A DNA stretch of 64,000 bases, taken from positions 273,501 to 337,500 of the forward strand of contig CAJNDS010001101.1 of assembly GCA_905221605.1 (NCBI GenBank), given 5' to 3'. The DNA comes from Symbiodinium natans (taxonomy: Eukaryota; Sar; Dinophyceae; Suessiales; Symbiodiniaceae). Both the position numbers and the translations under genes were made by a program. The notes beneath the pieces are model-generated. The model made no database searches, was not told where the DNA came from, and was given only the letters and a program-made list of their open reading frames with translations. Positions 18,963 to 29,005 of the stretch are shown here, one piece after another; position 1 is the stretch's first letter; the number at the start of each line of letters is the position of its first letter.

Positions 18963-19440
18963 TCAGGGCAGCTTTTTGCGGGTGTGGAGTTGAGGGCCTT
19001 AGGATTTCCAAGCCAGCGCCCAGTTTAGAGCTTGACAGGGTCTCGAATGCCCCACCTCTTTGGGTTTTAGGATTTACTAAATTTTAGGCTTCAGGACTTA
19101 TAGGGTTTAGGGTTTGGGGTTTAGGGCTAGTGTATATACCTTGAAATTGGCTGTTGCAACCTGCGCTCACAGGGCTTTCCTTTGCTGTCAGGACTCTGCT
19201 CCAGTTTAAGGCACAATGCCAGGCGCTCCCGACCACTGACTTTAGGGTTTAGGGTTTTAGGTTTAGGTTTTTACGGTCCTTGGCTGAAACAGTCTCCTAG
19301 GCCATGATCTAGCAGTAAGCACGGACCCTGTGCGGTCCCCTTCCTTACAGGATCGAGGGACTTAGAAGGCATAAACGCAAAAGGAACCCTGGTTGGTGCA
19401 TCCTGCTTCGGAACCTACTTAAAAAACTACTTACTGAGTC

Positions 19441-19453
19441 CCCCCCCCCCCCC
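19441..19453 (-). repeat. Poly-C tract followed by T run
   Basis: A C13 run, then G and T6. It follows 'actacttactgagtc', which resembles the right end of family J. Confidence 0.8.
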
Positions 19454-19772
19454 GTTTTTTCTCCAAGTAAACCCCAACCCCTGAAACCATTGAGCTTTTG
19501 AGGAGACCCGCAACCGGAACTGAAACGAAATTAAGACTAAACCTCCAACTTGGAGGCTCACCCCCCCCCCTCGCAGCCACCACCCCTCGCCAAAAAATAA
19601 CAAAAAACACCCCCATGAGGCTTTGCGGGGGCCGAGCTGCCAGCGACTGTGACGGCACCAGAGACTGCGCCCCGACCAGCGCAGAAGGGGCAGCGGCCGC
19701 AAAGGCCGCCAAGGCCGAGGCTGCACGGGTGGCGCGCCGGCGTCGAGGACGGAGAGACATGGCTGTTTTTCA

Positions 19773-19872
19773 GAGAGCCCACTACCCCTTAAGTATAAGA
19801 AAAACTCCTTAAAGGAACAAGGGATCCATGTGATGATTCAGGTTCATAATTCAGGGGTATAGAGCTCTTCGG
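19773..19872. mobile_element. Foldback element family C, diverged
   Basis: 'cagagagcccactacccctt' on the left and 'tcaggggtatagagctctt' on the right are inverted. The interior retains 'aagggatccatgtgatg'. Confidence 0.65.
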
Positions 19873-19909
19873 GTGGCTGTTTGGGGGTTCAGGGTACTTC
19901 GAACTCAAT

Positions 19910-20023
19910 CCCTCAGGGTCCCTGTACCTGTGTGATATTATACATACTTGGGCCCTGAAACTACTATATGGCAACCCCTTTAAGGCCCAAGTATATACTG
20001 TATAGGTACATGGACCCTTAGGG
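19910..20023. mobile_element. Foldback element family E
   Basis: Arms 'ccctcagggtccctgtacct' and 'aggtacatggacccttaggg', with 'tacttgggccctgaaacta' and 'aaggcccaagtatatactg' inside. Closest relative is 8819-8931. Confidence 0.88.
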
Positions 20024-20210
20024 GAACTCCATAGTCGTTTCAAGTCACTTGTTGGGTTGCGAAGTGCCATGACCACCCTCCAGGTACACGCGTGAGCCTA
20101 GCGATAGAGTTTAGGTTCTTGCGCTTTCCCTTGGCGTTGGGTTTAGCCTCAAGACTGCATCCAACCTCAAGAGTTGATGCAAGGCGACCTATGTCGTAAA
20201 TGCTTGGAGG

Positions 20211-20414
20211 TTGAGGGTTTACGGTTTTTTAGGGTTTAGGGTTTAGGGTTTAGGGGTTTAGGGTTTTTTTAGTGTTGAGGGTTTAGGGTTTAGGGTTTAG
20301 GGTTTAGGGTTTAGGGTTTAGGGTTTAGGGTTTAGGGTTTAGGGTTTAGGGTTTAGGGTTTAGGGTTTAGGGTTTAGGGTTTAGGGTTTAGGGTTTAGGG
20401 TTTAGGGTTTAGGG
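20211..20414 (+). repeat. Long interstitial telomere-like array (TTTAGGG)
   Basis: A degenerate left part with T7 and TTTTAGGG slips, then about nineteen perfect units from 20281 to 20414. Confidence 0.98.
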
Positions 20415-20512
20415 CTGCTGAGAGACCTGTCAGAAGGCCTTGGCCGATCCACGTAGCTCTTGGCTCCGTACAGGGGCGCATGAACACCTAAGACCTCATG
20501 CAGCTACCACAT

Positions 20513-20664
20513 CACCCTAAACCCTAAATCGCCAAACCCTAAACCCTAAACCCTAAGCCCTAAGCCCTAAACCCTAAACCCTAAACCCTAAACCCTGAAC
20601 CCTGAACCCTAAACCCTAAACCCTACACCCTAAACCCTAAACCCTAAAACCCCAAACCCTAAAT
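20513..20664 (-). repeat. Long CCCTAAA array
   Basis: About twenty units with CCCTAAG, CCCTGAA and CCCTACA variants. Only about 100 bp of unique sequence separates it from the opposite-direction array at 20211-20414. Confidence 0.96.
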
Positions 20665-20720
20665 GGGGAGGCACCTCCAGGATGCAGAGCCTGAACTGGC
20701 CGGCTCCGGCCCTCAACCGT

Positions 20721-20800
20721 TGGGGTTTAGGGTTTAGGGTTTAGGGTTTAGGGTTTAGGGTCTAGGGCTTAGGGCTTAGGGCTTAGGGCTTAGGGTTTGC
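20721..20800 (+). repeat. TTTAGGG array grading into CTTAGGG block
   Basis: Six TTTAGGG, then five CTTAGGG in a row: a clonal expansion of the variant at one end. Confidence 0.95.
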
Positions 20801-20924
20801 ATTCCAACCCTTAAACCCTAACCCCTTGTATCCCTTAAACCCTTAAAGCCACATCCACGACATGTGTCTCAGGTGCTTCAAGGTTTGAAAGCTCGTGCTA
20901 GCCTCCGTACGATCCCACAAGCCT

Positions 20925-21002
20925 AAACCCTAAACCCTGGACTCCAAACCCCACACCCTAAACCCTAAACCCTAAACCCTAAACCCTAAACCCTGAACCC
21001 TA
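20925..21002 (-). repeat. CCCTAAA array
   Basis: About nine units with CCCCACA and CCCTGAA variants; beyond it lie degenerate 'taagggtt' words to about 21115. Confidence 0.94.
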
Positions 21003-21129
21003 AGGGATGTAAGGGTCCAGGACTTAAGGGTTTCAGGGTTTAAGGATGTTTAAGGGTTCAAGGGTGTAAGGGTTAGAAGGTTAGAAGGGTTTAGGGCTAT
21101 AAGGACTAGGGTTTACGGGCTAAGGGCTT

Positions 21130-21182
21130 CAACCCTAAACCCTAAACCCTAAACCCTAAACCCTAAACCCTAAACCCTAAAC
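21130..21182 (-). repeat. CCCTAAA array
   Basis: Seven perfect units. Confidence 0.97.
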
Positions 21183-21304
21183 TTCGGAGAGCCATCTTGG
21201 GGTGGGTCCGAGACAAAAAACCCAAATTCGCTTCGTGCCTTGAGATCCAGGTACCCGCCGGGTCCCAGCTGAACGCCCAGGACCTCATGCAGCGCCACAA
21301 ACAT

Positions 21305-21372
21305 CCCCAAACCCTAAATCCTAAATCCTAAACCCTAAACCCTAAACCCTAAACCCTAAACCCTAAACCCTT
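21305..21372 (-). repeat. CCCTAAA array
   Basis: Nine units, two of them CCCTAAAT. Confidence 0.97.
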
Positions 21373-21506
21373 AGGGCAAGTAGTAGCTGAGGGTTAGACT
21401 TTACGGTGGTTCACTCAAGGTTAGAGCATTGGGCCGCTTCAAAGTTGAGTGGCTTGGGGATAGGGTGTAGGGCCGAAGCCCCAAACCCGAAACTTGTGGT
21501 TTGTGT

Positions 21507-21650
21507 TTGGGTTTAGGGTTTAGGGTTTAGGGTTTAGGGTTTAGGGTTTAGGGTTTAGGGTTTAGGGTTTAGGGTTTAGGGTTTAGGGTTTAGGGTTTAG
21601 GGCTTAGGGCTTAGGGCTTAGGGCTTAGGGCTTAGGGCTTAGGGTTTGTG
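21507..21650 (+). repeat. TTTAGGG array with terminal CTTAGGG block
   Basis: About thirteen TTTAGGG followed by seven CTTAGGG. The same order (canonical, then CTTAGGG) is seen at 20721-20800 and 4642-4818. Confidence 0.97.
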
Positions 21651-21948
21651 TTTGGCTTTGGGGTTTGATGGGGTTAGGCCCGACAACTGTCACGCACTCG
21701 GGAGCGGCTCTGGCCGCGCACAGTGTTTAGGGCTTGAGGCTTAGGGCTTAGGGCTTGGGGCTTAGGGCTTAGGCCGCATAGAAATTGCTTTCGGGCAAGA
21801 GACAAGTTAGATTCTCTCCAAACAATCGGCAAGAAAAGGTAGAAGTCCTCTAAAACAAGGGGGTAGGTATCTGGGGAACTTTAGGGAAGCTTAGGGAGTA
21901 ATAGGGAGTAGTGGGGAGTATTATGGAGCCTTGGGTGATATACCCCTA

Positions 21949-21993
21949 AACCCTAAACCCTAAACCCTAAACCCTAAACCCTAAACCCTAAAC
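21949..21993 (-). repeat. CCCTAAA array
   Basis: Six perfect units, following 'tagggagtaatagggagtag'-type short duplications. Confidence 0.96.
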
Positions 21994-22117
21994 CCCCCTT
22001 GAACCCCCTCCTTTAGGGACCCAATAAATGCAATAACTGGAGGATTTCATCCCTTAAGCTTCAGACCTTGAGCCCTAAGCCCGCCCAACAGCTGTTCCGT
22101 CCATCCCAAGCCCTTTC

Positions 22118-22228
22118 AAGGGGTTTAGGGTTTAGGGTTTAGGGTTTAGGGTTTAGGGTTTAGGGTTTAGGGTTTAGGGTTTAGGGTTTAGGGTTTAGGG
22201 TCTAGGGTTTAGGGTTTAGGGTTTAGGG
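22118..22228 (+). repeat. Interstitial telomere-like array (TTTAGGG)
   Basis: Fifteen units with a single TCTAGGG. Confidence 0.98.
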
Positions 22229-22299
22229 TACCAAGTGGGCAAATCAACGTCACCTGCTCCCTACGACTCTGTAGGCAAGTCGTTGAGGAATTCAGGTTT

Positions 22300-22740
22300 C
22301 AGGGCCTGCAATCCATAAACCCTCAACCCCAGACCCCCGAACCCGTCCTCAAAGCCAAAAGCCCAACAAGAGGGCTTCAAAACTTCTCAAGCCCCACAAA
22401 CGCTAACATGGTCACAATTGGGTTATAAGTACAGTTTTAAGTGGGCTAGCAGTTACCATCCAAGCAGACACTCCATGTTCTTGAGCTGCGAACGACGTCA
22501 GGATCGTCGACCACCATCTCCGTCACCTGCGATCAGCGTGCTTACAGCTTTTTCGCGCCTTGGGCTTAGGGCTTCAGGGATTCAGAACTTCAGGGTCTTA
22601 GGGCTTCGGGGCCATAAGGGTTTAGTTTTAGGTGTTCAGGGTTTCAGGGCCTCGGGCTTAGGGTTTTGGGACAAGCTTTAGAGTTAAGGGCGTGGTGAGG
22701 GATCGAGGGTAGAGATTGCAAAGTTCCAAGTACTGGTTGC
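22300..22740. other. Unassigned sequence with TTCAGGG-like words
   Basis: Unique at the left; from 22560 it consists of 'gggcttcaggg' and 'ggtttcagggcctcggg' words, i.e. strongly degenerated telomere-like sequence. The 87-codon frame at 22418-22681 crosses both parts and is not supported. Confidence 0.45.
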
Positions 22741-22747
22741 TTCACCC

Positions 22748-22790
22748 GCAACCCTAAACCCTAAACCCTAAACCCTAAACCCTAAACAGT
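22748..22790 (-). repeat. CCCTAAA array
   Basis: Six units. Confidence 0.95.
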
Positions 22791-22929
22791 AAACTATAAA
22801 ACCCCAACTGCCCTAACTCTGACTGGTGCGTTTCCCTTAATAGACGGGTACCGCTCTTGGGGTTTCCGAGAAGAACTCGAGGCTTTTGGGAGTACATTCT
22901 TCAGCGTACCGAAATACCTAAACCCTACA

Positions 22930-22992
22930 ACCACACCCTAAACCCTAAGCCCTAAGCCCTAAACCCTAAGCCCTAAACCCTAAACCCGAAGC
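22930..22992 (-). repeat. CCCTAAA/CCCTAAG array
   Basis: About eight units, roughly half CCCTAAG. Confidence 0.93.
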
Positions 22993-23151
22993 CCTAAACC
23001 CAAAGTCCTTAGCTGTTCATTCCATTTTGGGGCCAATGCTATAATGTGGCGCTTGTTTTGTTGGGCCTACTGAGAGACATGACAACCCACAAAACTCCCT
23101 AAATGTTGTTGCCGGCCTGCGATCGAAACTGCCGCGTCGCCTGGCGTCGGA

Positions 23152-23286
23152 GTACTTGGAGGATCGGGGGACTTAGTAAGTAGATAGAGAGAAGAGATAG
23201 AAGTACCCCAAAATGCACAATATTTCCGGCTATCCGAGGCACCCTACTCATAGCTACTTACTGACTAAGTCCCCGATCATCCAAGC
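23152..23286. mobile_element. Foldback element family J
   Basis: Left arm 'cttggaggatcgggggactt' continuing 'agtaagtag'; right arm is its inverse, ending 'actaagtccccgatcatcc' and AAG. The ends sit in TA/AG flanks. Related copies are at 28374-28511 and, more distantly, 24238-24346. Confidence 0.8.
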
Positions 23287-23329
23287 AGCTGAGGACCAGT
23301 TCATTCCAGATTGCGCATTGATTGAAAGG

Positions 23330-23640
23330 GTGAGGACTGTTTGAGGGCTTTTGGAGGACTGTTGGAGGACTGTTTGAGTGTTGAGGGCCAGTGTAGGGTT
23401 TTAGATTTAGGGTTATTGTAAGGGTTGGAGGTTTCGGGTTTGGGGACTGCGAGTTCACAGGATGAGTCGCTAGACTGGGTTAAGGGGATAAACCTTCAGG
23501 GTTTTCAGGGCACAGGGATCGGGACCCCCACCCGCACGCCGTCACGCCTCTGGAATCCCCGGCCGAACGTTGGGCATGCGATTGCCTGGCTGCTGGTTTG
23601 GGGATCAGGGGTGTAGGGCTGGGTTGTCGGGCCCTAGGGG
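23330..23640. other. Unassigned sequence
   Basis: 'ggaggactgtttgagg' is repeated two or three times at 23335-23385; the rest is unique. Short frames on both strands overlap and carry no recognised motif. Confidence 0.4.
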
Positions 23641-23652
23641 GCTTAGTTGAGG

Positions 23653-23763
23653 GCTTGGTAGCCCAGGTAACCATATGTAATCAGGGTACCTTCTTTTGGG
23701 GGGTTGCTCCTTTCAGGGAACCTAGAACCCGGCGGATGTAATAAGGGTACCGCGGGCCACCAC
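23653..23763. mobile_element. Foldback element family I
   Basis: 'ttggtagcccaggtaaccat' and 'aatcagggtacc' on the left, 'gtaataagggtaccgcggg' on the right, with 'agggaacctagaaccc' inside. More diverged than 54023-54137. Confidence 0.65.
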
Positions 23764-23921
23764 GAGGGACTAGGGTTTAGGGCTTTAGGGGCCTTCAGGA
23801 CTATCGGGTCTCGCACGGGTTTAGAGTCTATAGGGTTCAGGGTGGCCACACCCTAAAACCACGGACAAGTGCGCTTCGGGTTTGCATGCATCACCGCCAC
23901 GAAAGGGTGTCTGGGTGGGTT

Positions 23922-24011
23922 TACCCAAAGGCGTATGAAGTACCTTTTTGGGGTAGTATACTAGGATCCCTGTACTAGCCCAAAATGGAACCACATTGGA
24001 GCCTATGGGTA
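23922..24011. mobile_element. Foldback element family H
   Basis: Left 'tacccaaaggcgtatgaagt', right 'ttggagcctatgggta' (inverted). The centre is 'gtatactaggatccctgtac'. Flanked by TA at both ends, which may be a target duplication. Confidence 0.78.
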
Positions 24012-24124
24012 GGGTTTTGAGGGCTTAGAGTTTAATGGCGGTGGCCCAATGAGGAAAACAATATAGCAATAGGTACATAGGCAAGGTCGATACCATGAAC
24101 AGTACCAATACCCTAAACCTTATA

Positions 24125-24225
24125 CCAAAGGAATCCCTTTAAACCCTAAATCCTAAACCCTAAAAATTAAACCCTAAACAGTAAACCGTACATCCTAAAC
24201 CCAAACCCTAAACCCTAAACCCCAT
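24125..24225 (-). repeat. Degenerate CCCTAAA array
   Basis: CCCTAAA, TCCTAAA, ATTAAACCC and CAGTAAACC variants. Confidence 0.85.
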
Positions 24226-24237
24226 ACCATACGCATC

Positions 24238-24346
24238 ACTACTTAGTTGCTGAGTTCATAAGCCCCAAAATGTGTACACTTTCAGTTTTATGCGAGGTTG
24301 TAGTATCCCAAAAAGTGTAAAGTGTACTCACTCAGCTACTAAGACT
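24238..24346. mobile_element. Foldback element, probably family J
   Basis: 'acttagttgctgagt' and 'aatgtgtacactttcag' on the left are mirrored by 'aagtgtaaagtgtactc' and 'ctcagctactaagac' on the right. It runs directly into a CCCTAAA array at 24346. Confidence 0.55.
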
Positions 24347-24416
24347 AAACCCTAAACCCTAAACCCTAAACCCTAAACCCTAAACCCTAAACCCTAAAAC
24401 CCTAAACCCTAAACCC
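24346..24416 (-). repeat. CCCTAAA array
   Basis: Ten units, abutting the foldback element on its left with no spacer. Confidence 0.97.
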
Positions 24417-24648
24417 CTGAGGACGCAAAAAGAATGGCCCTTTTTTATGGGCATGGGGGCTACGTTTTCCCTACATACGATGGGGGTCTTGGTAGCCCCC
24501 TATAACTCCTGAAGTCCCGAAGTAAGCTACCGAGCAGAGCACAGAGAACTGCGGAGACAAAGGTCTGCATCTCGACCGGCATTCGCAGCCTCGGGGGAGA
24601 AGTTCTTTGGGTTCTCAGGCTTTGGGGTGGAGAGTTGTTGTCCTGTGC

Positions 24649-24840
24649 TGATTTTTTTTTTGGGGGGGGGTGGGGGTGGGGGGAGGGGTAGGGTGAGGTT
24701 TTAGGCTTCAAGGTTTAGGGCCTTTATTTATTTTAGATTGTTTATTTATTTTTATTTTTATATATTTTTTTGTTTTTTTTTTTGGGGGGGGTGGGTTATG
24801 GTTTAGGGCTTGGGGTTTGGAGAGGGGGGGGGGGAAGGTT
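24649..24840. repeat. T-run/G-run low-complexity cluster
   Basis: T9G9, TTTATTTATT words, T11G8 and a G9 run in succession. Poly-T joined directly to poly-G recurs at 56568-56601, and as C15A13 on the other strand at 33980-34007. Confidence 0.85.
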
Positions 24841-25027
24841 GAGGGTTTTGGAAATTCAGCCGGGTTTCGGGTTTAGAGTTGAAAGTTTAGGGTTTAGGGT
24901 TTAGGGTTTAGGGCTCAGCAGAAGGCATGGCTCCTACAGTGCTTGGGCCGAGGTGTGGCAGGAAAGGGAGGCCCCAGCGCATGTAAGGGAACCTAACCCC
25001 CCAAAAAAGTGCATAAGGGCACTACTG

Positions 25028-25066
25028 GACAAGGGGGGGAAAGGGGGGAAAGGGGGGAAAGGGGGG
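25028..25066 (+). repeat. GGGGGGAAA tandem repeat
   Basis: Four copies of G6-8A2-4. Confidence 0.9.
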
Positions 25067-25096
25067 GGAATCCTAGGTTTAGGGATGAATAGGGTG

Positions 25097-25251
25097 TACT
25101 TGAAGGTTCATGGTACTTACTAACCAATTCTAACTGGGCTTTTTAACCCTACTTACAATTGGGACAACCCCTGTAGGCCCTTTAGGGGTATTTTAAGTAG
25201 GGTTATAAGTACAGTTAGAATTGGTTAGTAAGTACCTTGAGCCTTCAAGTA
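25097..25251. mobile_element. Foldback element family B
   Basis: Arms 'tacttgaaggttcatggtac' and its inverse ending 'ccttgagccttcaagta'. Long inner arms ('aaccaattctaactg' / 'cagttagaattggtt') pair as well. A TA dinucleotide is included at both ends, consistent with a TA target site of Tc1/mariner-type MITEs (inference). Confidence 0.88.
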
Positions 25252-25315
25252 GGAGTCTTGTACCCCCTAGAGGTGTCCCTGAGTATACTCCATAAGTTTG
25301 GCCCTTAGTACCACC

Positions 25316-25372
25316 CTAAACCCCAAACCCCAAACCCCAAACCCTAAACCCTAAACCCTAAACCCTAAACCC
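25316..25372 (-). repeat. CCCCAAA then CCCTAAA array
   Basis: Three CCCCAAA followed by five CCCTAAA. Confidence 0.95.
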
Positions 25373-25476
25373 TTAGGATGCTTTAAAGAAGGGTCCCCAA
25401 CCCAAGGGTGCCAACTTTATGATTTGGTCACTTCTCCAAAAGATGGTCCCTTGTTGGGGGTCCTTATGATAAGCCG

Positions 25477-25570
25477 CCCCCCCCCCCCCCCCCCCCCCCA
25501 ATAGGGTTTAGGGTTTAGGGTTTAGGGTTTAGGGTTTAGGGTTTAGGGTTTAGGGTTTAGGGTTTAGGGG
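25477..25570 (+). repeat. Poly-C tract joined to a TTTAGGG array
   Basis: Twenty-three C, then 'aatagggtttaggg' and about nine TTTAGGG units. The flanks ('ggtccttatgataagccgcc' and 'gggtaccccaagaagggacc') resemble parts of family K, so the array may have replaced its core. Confidence 0.85.
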
Positions 25571-25758
25571 TACCCCAAGAAGGGACCATCATGTTGAGAA
25601 CTCACGATTTGGGCTTGGGGGCCTAGGGTTCGTGCTCTTTAGTTCGGGAACCGTCATTGCAAGGACTAGACAAGAACCCTGTTGCGTTCAATCTGCACTT
25701 CCAAGCAGGAAAAGATTGGGCTCTTGACTTAGGAGTCCTGGAAACCTATTTTGTAGAT

Positions 25759-26250
25759 CCTAAACCCTAAACCCTAAAACCCTAAAACCCTAAACCCCTA
25801 AACCCTAAAACAAAGAAACCCTGAAACCCTGAAACCCAGAAACCCTAAAAACCCTAAGACGCCAAAACCCCAAAACCCTAAAACCCTAAAACCCGAACAC
25901 TCTAAAACCCTAAAACCCTAAACCCTAAAACCGTACAACCCTAAAACCCTAAAACCCTAAAACCCTAAAACCCTCAAACCCTAAACCCCGAAAACCCTCA
26001 AACCCTAAAACCCTAAAACCCAAAACCCTGAAACCCTAAAACCCTAAAACCCTAAAACCCTAAAACCCTAAAACCCTAAAGCCCTAAAGCCCTAAAGCCC
26101 TAAAGCCCTAAAGCCCTAAAGCCCTAAAGCCCTAAAGCCCTAAAGCCCTAAAGCCCTAAAACCCTAAAACCCTAAACCCTAAACCCTAAACCCGAAACCC
26201 TAAACCCTAAACCCTAAACCCTAAACCCTAAACCCTAAACCCTAAACCCT
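25759..26250 (-). repeat. Long CCCTAAA-variant block (CCCTAAAA, CCCTAAAG, CCCTAAA)
   Basis: The longest telomere-like block in the window, about 490 bp. The left part is mostly the 8-mer CCCTAAAA with CCCTGAAA and CCCTCAAA changes. At 26072-26160 about eleven perfect CCCTAAAG units follow. The right part returns to the canonical 7-mer CCCTAAA. Homogeneous sub-blocks indicate local amplification. Confidence 0.98.
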
Positions 26251-26334
26251 ACCAACAAAAAGAGCACCTGGGGGAGGTCGAGCTCCCGGCAGACTAGCCC
26301 GCTGTGTCTCCTCAGCCTCCATGGCGTGCGGAGA

Positions 26335-26440
26335 GGTTTAGGGTTTAGGGTTTAGGGTTCAGGGCTAGGGTTTAGGGTTTAGGTAGGGTTTATCTAGGGT
26401 TTAGGGTTTAGGGCTAGGGTTTAGGGTTTAGGGTTCGGGG
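26335..26440 (+). repeat. TTTAGGG/GCTAGGG array
   Basis: About twelve units with GCTAGGG and TTCAGGG variants. It faces the preceding CCCTAAA block with about 85 bp between. Confidence 0.93.
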
Positions 26441-27009
26441 ACAAGTGTTTTTGGGCTTCGGGCGTAGTGCTTTTTTGGCACCCGTGCCGCACGTGCCTGC
26501 GCAAGTACGAAGAGCACGAACTGGCGCCTGCTGCGGGGAAGTCGCTTTTGGTTTCACGGGCAGGACGCTATGATCCCGAAACCCAAAACCCGAAATCTTC
26601 AACCTATAAGCCCTAACCCTAGGTTAGCTCTAAGATTTGCTGACCTTAGACAGAGTCCCAGACTTGGCCTGGAAACACGCAACAAAAAACACAAATGTCG
26701 GGTCAGGGTTTATGGGGTTTAGGGCTAGGCGGGGCCACAACAGACCCACGTGTTTTCGGCAGTTTAGCTCTGTTGCCCTCAGAATCCCCTGTAAATACCG
26801 ATGTTTCCTGGGTTTCGCCCATCACCTCATCCCCGCAATTTTATCCAAAATCATCCTGCAATTGTTTGGGCATCCGTAGACTGCACTGGCATTTGTGGGG
26901 TATTTTGCACTACTTCGCACTTTCGACGTGTCCTAAACTAAGCCCTGTCTTGCTTGCATCCGCTTCTGCCCAGCCCTGGGTCTAAATAACACGTTTGCTT
27001 CACCATAGT
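26441..27009. other. ITS-free unique sequence
   Basis: About 570 bp without arrays or foldback elements that I can identify. Plus-strand frames at 26637-26985 and a minus-strand frame at 26414-26602 lack recognisable motifs. No gene supported. Confidence 0.4.
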
Positions 27010-27345
27010 TAGAAGAGAGCATCCATGGCCCAAGCATGATGAATTCCATAGTCTAAGCCGTTCTGGGAAGAGAGTATCCATGGCCCAAGCATGATGACGT
27101 CCATGGTCTACTCTGTTCTGATGAGAAGAGAGCATCCATGGCCCAAGCATGATGACGTCCATGGTCTACATGTTTTCTGCACTGCCATGGCCCAACCATG
27201 ATGAAGTCCATAGTCTAAGCCGTTCTGGGAAGAGAGTATCCATGGCCCAAGCATGATGACGTCCATGGTCTACTCTGCTCTGATGAGAAGAGAGCATGCA
27301 TGGCCCAAGCATGATGACGTCCATGGTTTACATCGTCTGATCCAT
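27010..27345 (+). repeat. Tandem repeat of 49-58 bp, six copies
   Basis: 'catggcccaagcatgatga' followed by 'cgtccatggtcta' recurs with unit starts near 27012, 27067, 27125, about 27180, 27229 and 27297. Alternate units carry 'taagccgttctgggaagag' or 'ctctgttctgatgagaag', so a two-unit higher-order pattern is visible. Short frames here derive from the repeat. Confidence 0.93.
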
Positions 27346-27800
27346 TCCGAGAAGGTTAAACCTTCTTCTGGGCAGAAATGGGTGGAAGTTCTTGCTTTTA
27401 GGCGCACTGCGGAGCAGAAAGGCGTCATTTCTCAACACTAAAGGCGGTGACCTAAGTCCTGCATCTCAGGTTTGCTGGTGGGGCCACAGTTTTGCGCGGG
27501 TCTGTTGTGGACCTGCCAGGGTTTAGGGCTTAGGGTTTATGTGAGTTGAGGAGTACCTTCAGAACACATTACTTGGAAGCCCATTTAACTTAGTAAGTAG
27601 GGTTAATGGGGTGGGTTTCTGGGGCTGATAGAAAGGTTTCTAGGGTTAGTGGATACTAAGAACACTTATACATGTGTAATTTAAGCTATACCTGCCTTGA
27701 TGAGAGGCATTGGGCCCTTTGTTTTGCCGCGCCTTATGGTTAAGGCTTAGAAAGCCCTTGTCCCGAAACCCTGAGCCCCCCTAAACCCCAAGGGTTTTGG
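27346..27800. other. Unassigned sequence
   Basis: Unique sequence with a short TTTAGGG stretch near 27518-27540. No motif recognised. Confidence 0.4.
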
Positions 27801-27940
27801 GTTTATATGAAGTAGGGTTTATTTTTCTGTTTTTGTTGAGTGTATATAAGGTTCCTTTTTCATATTGGTGAGTGTATATACCTGGTTTTCTTTTGGGGGT
27901 ACAAGAAATATAAATAAACCCTACTTCATATACGGTTTAG
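27800..27940. mobile_element. Foldback element, unclassified
   Basis: 'atatgaagtagggtttattt' at 27803 is mirrored by 'aaataaaccctacttcatat' at 27912. A duplicated 'gagtgtatata' lies between. Arms of about 20 bp with a loop of about 90 bp. Single family member here. Confidence 0.65.
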
Positions 27941-28164
27941 GGTTTCGGTTAAGGTTTCGTAGGGACCCAAGACCTCAACTACCGAAACCCTCCTGAAGCC
28001 CTCACTGACCTGCAATAGAAACGTGGCTACAGAGCGAGGTTCCCCAAACCCTAGACCCTGAAGGTTAGGGTTTAGGCTTAGGGGTAAACCCTGAACCCTA
28101 ACCTCTACAAAATCCCGAAACTTTTGCTCCCAATCCAAGGGTAGCTGGCCGAGCGTTAGCCCTA

Positions 28165-28310
28165 ATCTAAGGGTACCTACATGGTCCCTTCATATGGTTC
28201 CTGACCTTGTACGGGTTCTGAAGTAAGGGCCCTTGAAGTATATGGGGTTATAGGGTATACAACCGGTGTATACGGGCCCCTTCTCTAAGGCCCGATACCA
28301 TGAAACCAGG
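28165..28310. mobile_element. Foldback element, unclassified
   Basis: 'catggtcccttcatatgg' and 'ttctgaagtaagggccctt' on the left; 'acgggccccttctctaagg' and 'gataccatgaa' on the right. Words are shared with 52797-52900 (both have 'ttctgaagta'/'tacttcagaa' and 'gggcccctt'). Confidence 0.5.
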
Positions 28311-28373
28311 AAACTACCCTCACCTAAACCCTGATCACAGCCATGCATCAGGGTTTGTCCCTACATCAGGGTG

Positions 28374-28511
28374 TACTTGGAGGATCGGGGGATGTAGCAA
28401 GCAACTCTCAACGTAGGCATATCAAGAGAGATAGCCCTAATTGGGGTCCTTTGATTTAAGGACACATAGAGCTCTACTTTGTACCGGCAGTGCCCCATGA
28501 TCCTGCAAGTA
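28374..28511. mobile_element. Foldback element family J
   Basis: 'tacttggaggatcggggga' then 'tgtagcaagcaac' on the left; the right end 'ccccatgatcctgcaagta' is its inverse. Confidence 0.72.
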
Positions 28512-28577
28512 GGTATGACGGTTCAGGGTCTAGACCTTCGCATCACTTCAAAGCCTCTAACCCCCTACCCTGAAACC

Positions 28578-28680
28578 TCAGTAACCAGGTTATTTTAAGG
28601 GCACTTTTTGTTCTTAGGTTGGTAGCTTTTTAAGGGAACCTTGATACAACAAAAAGGTAAAAGGGTACCAGTGGGCCACA
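28578..28680. mobile_element. Foldback element family I
   Basis: 'cagtaaccaggttatttta' and 'agggcactttttg' on the left; 'aaaaggtaaaagggtaccag' and 'tgggcca' on the right. The middle has 'ttttaagggaaccttgatac'. Uninterrupted; a reference for 33071-33269. Confidence 0.72.
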
Positions 28681-28944
28681 AAGATAAGCCCGAAACCCTG
28701 ACACCGCACAGCCCCCCAACCCCAGATTCGGGGGTCCATTTCGCTGGAATACGGAGTTGGGGTAGCCTGTTTCTTACAAGTCAGAAGGGAAGAATGTGCA
28801 AATTAAGGCGCAGTGCTAGATGGATTCAAGGCAGTTTTAGGAAGAGAGTTGCCAGGGTGTACTTTATCGTGTATGAGGGTACTTAGGAGTTATGTGGTGC
28901 AAATTGCCAGATGAAATTGTCCGAGATTCGCGTTTTTACCCGAA

Positions 28945-29005
28945 ACCCTATAAACCCTAAACCCTAAACCCTAAACCCTACACCCTAAACCCTAAACCCT
29001 AAACC
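28945..29005 (-). repeat. CCCTAAA array
   Basis: Eight units with CCCTATA and CCCTACA variants. Confidence 0.95.

Noticed and set aside
19427-19812. Overlapping 74-109-codon frames on both strands, including an Ala/Arg-rich stretch
   Set aside because: High GC over about 150 bp opens several frames at once; no motif and no consistent frame across the region.
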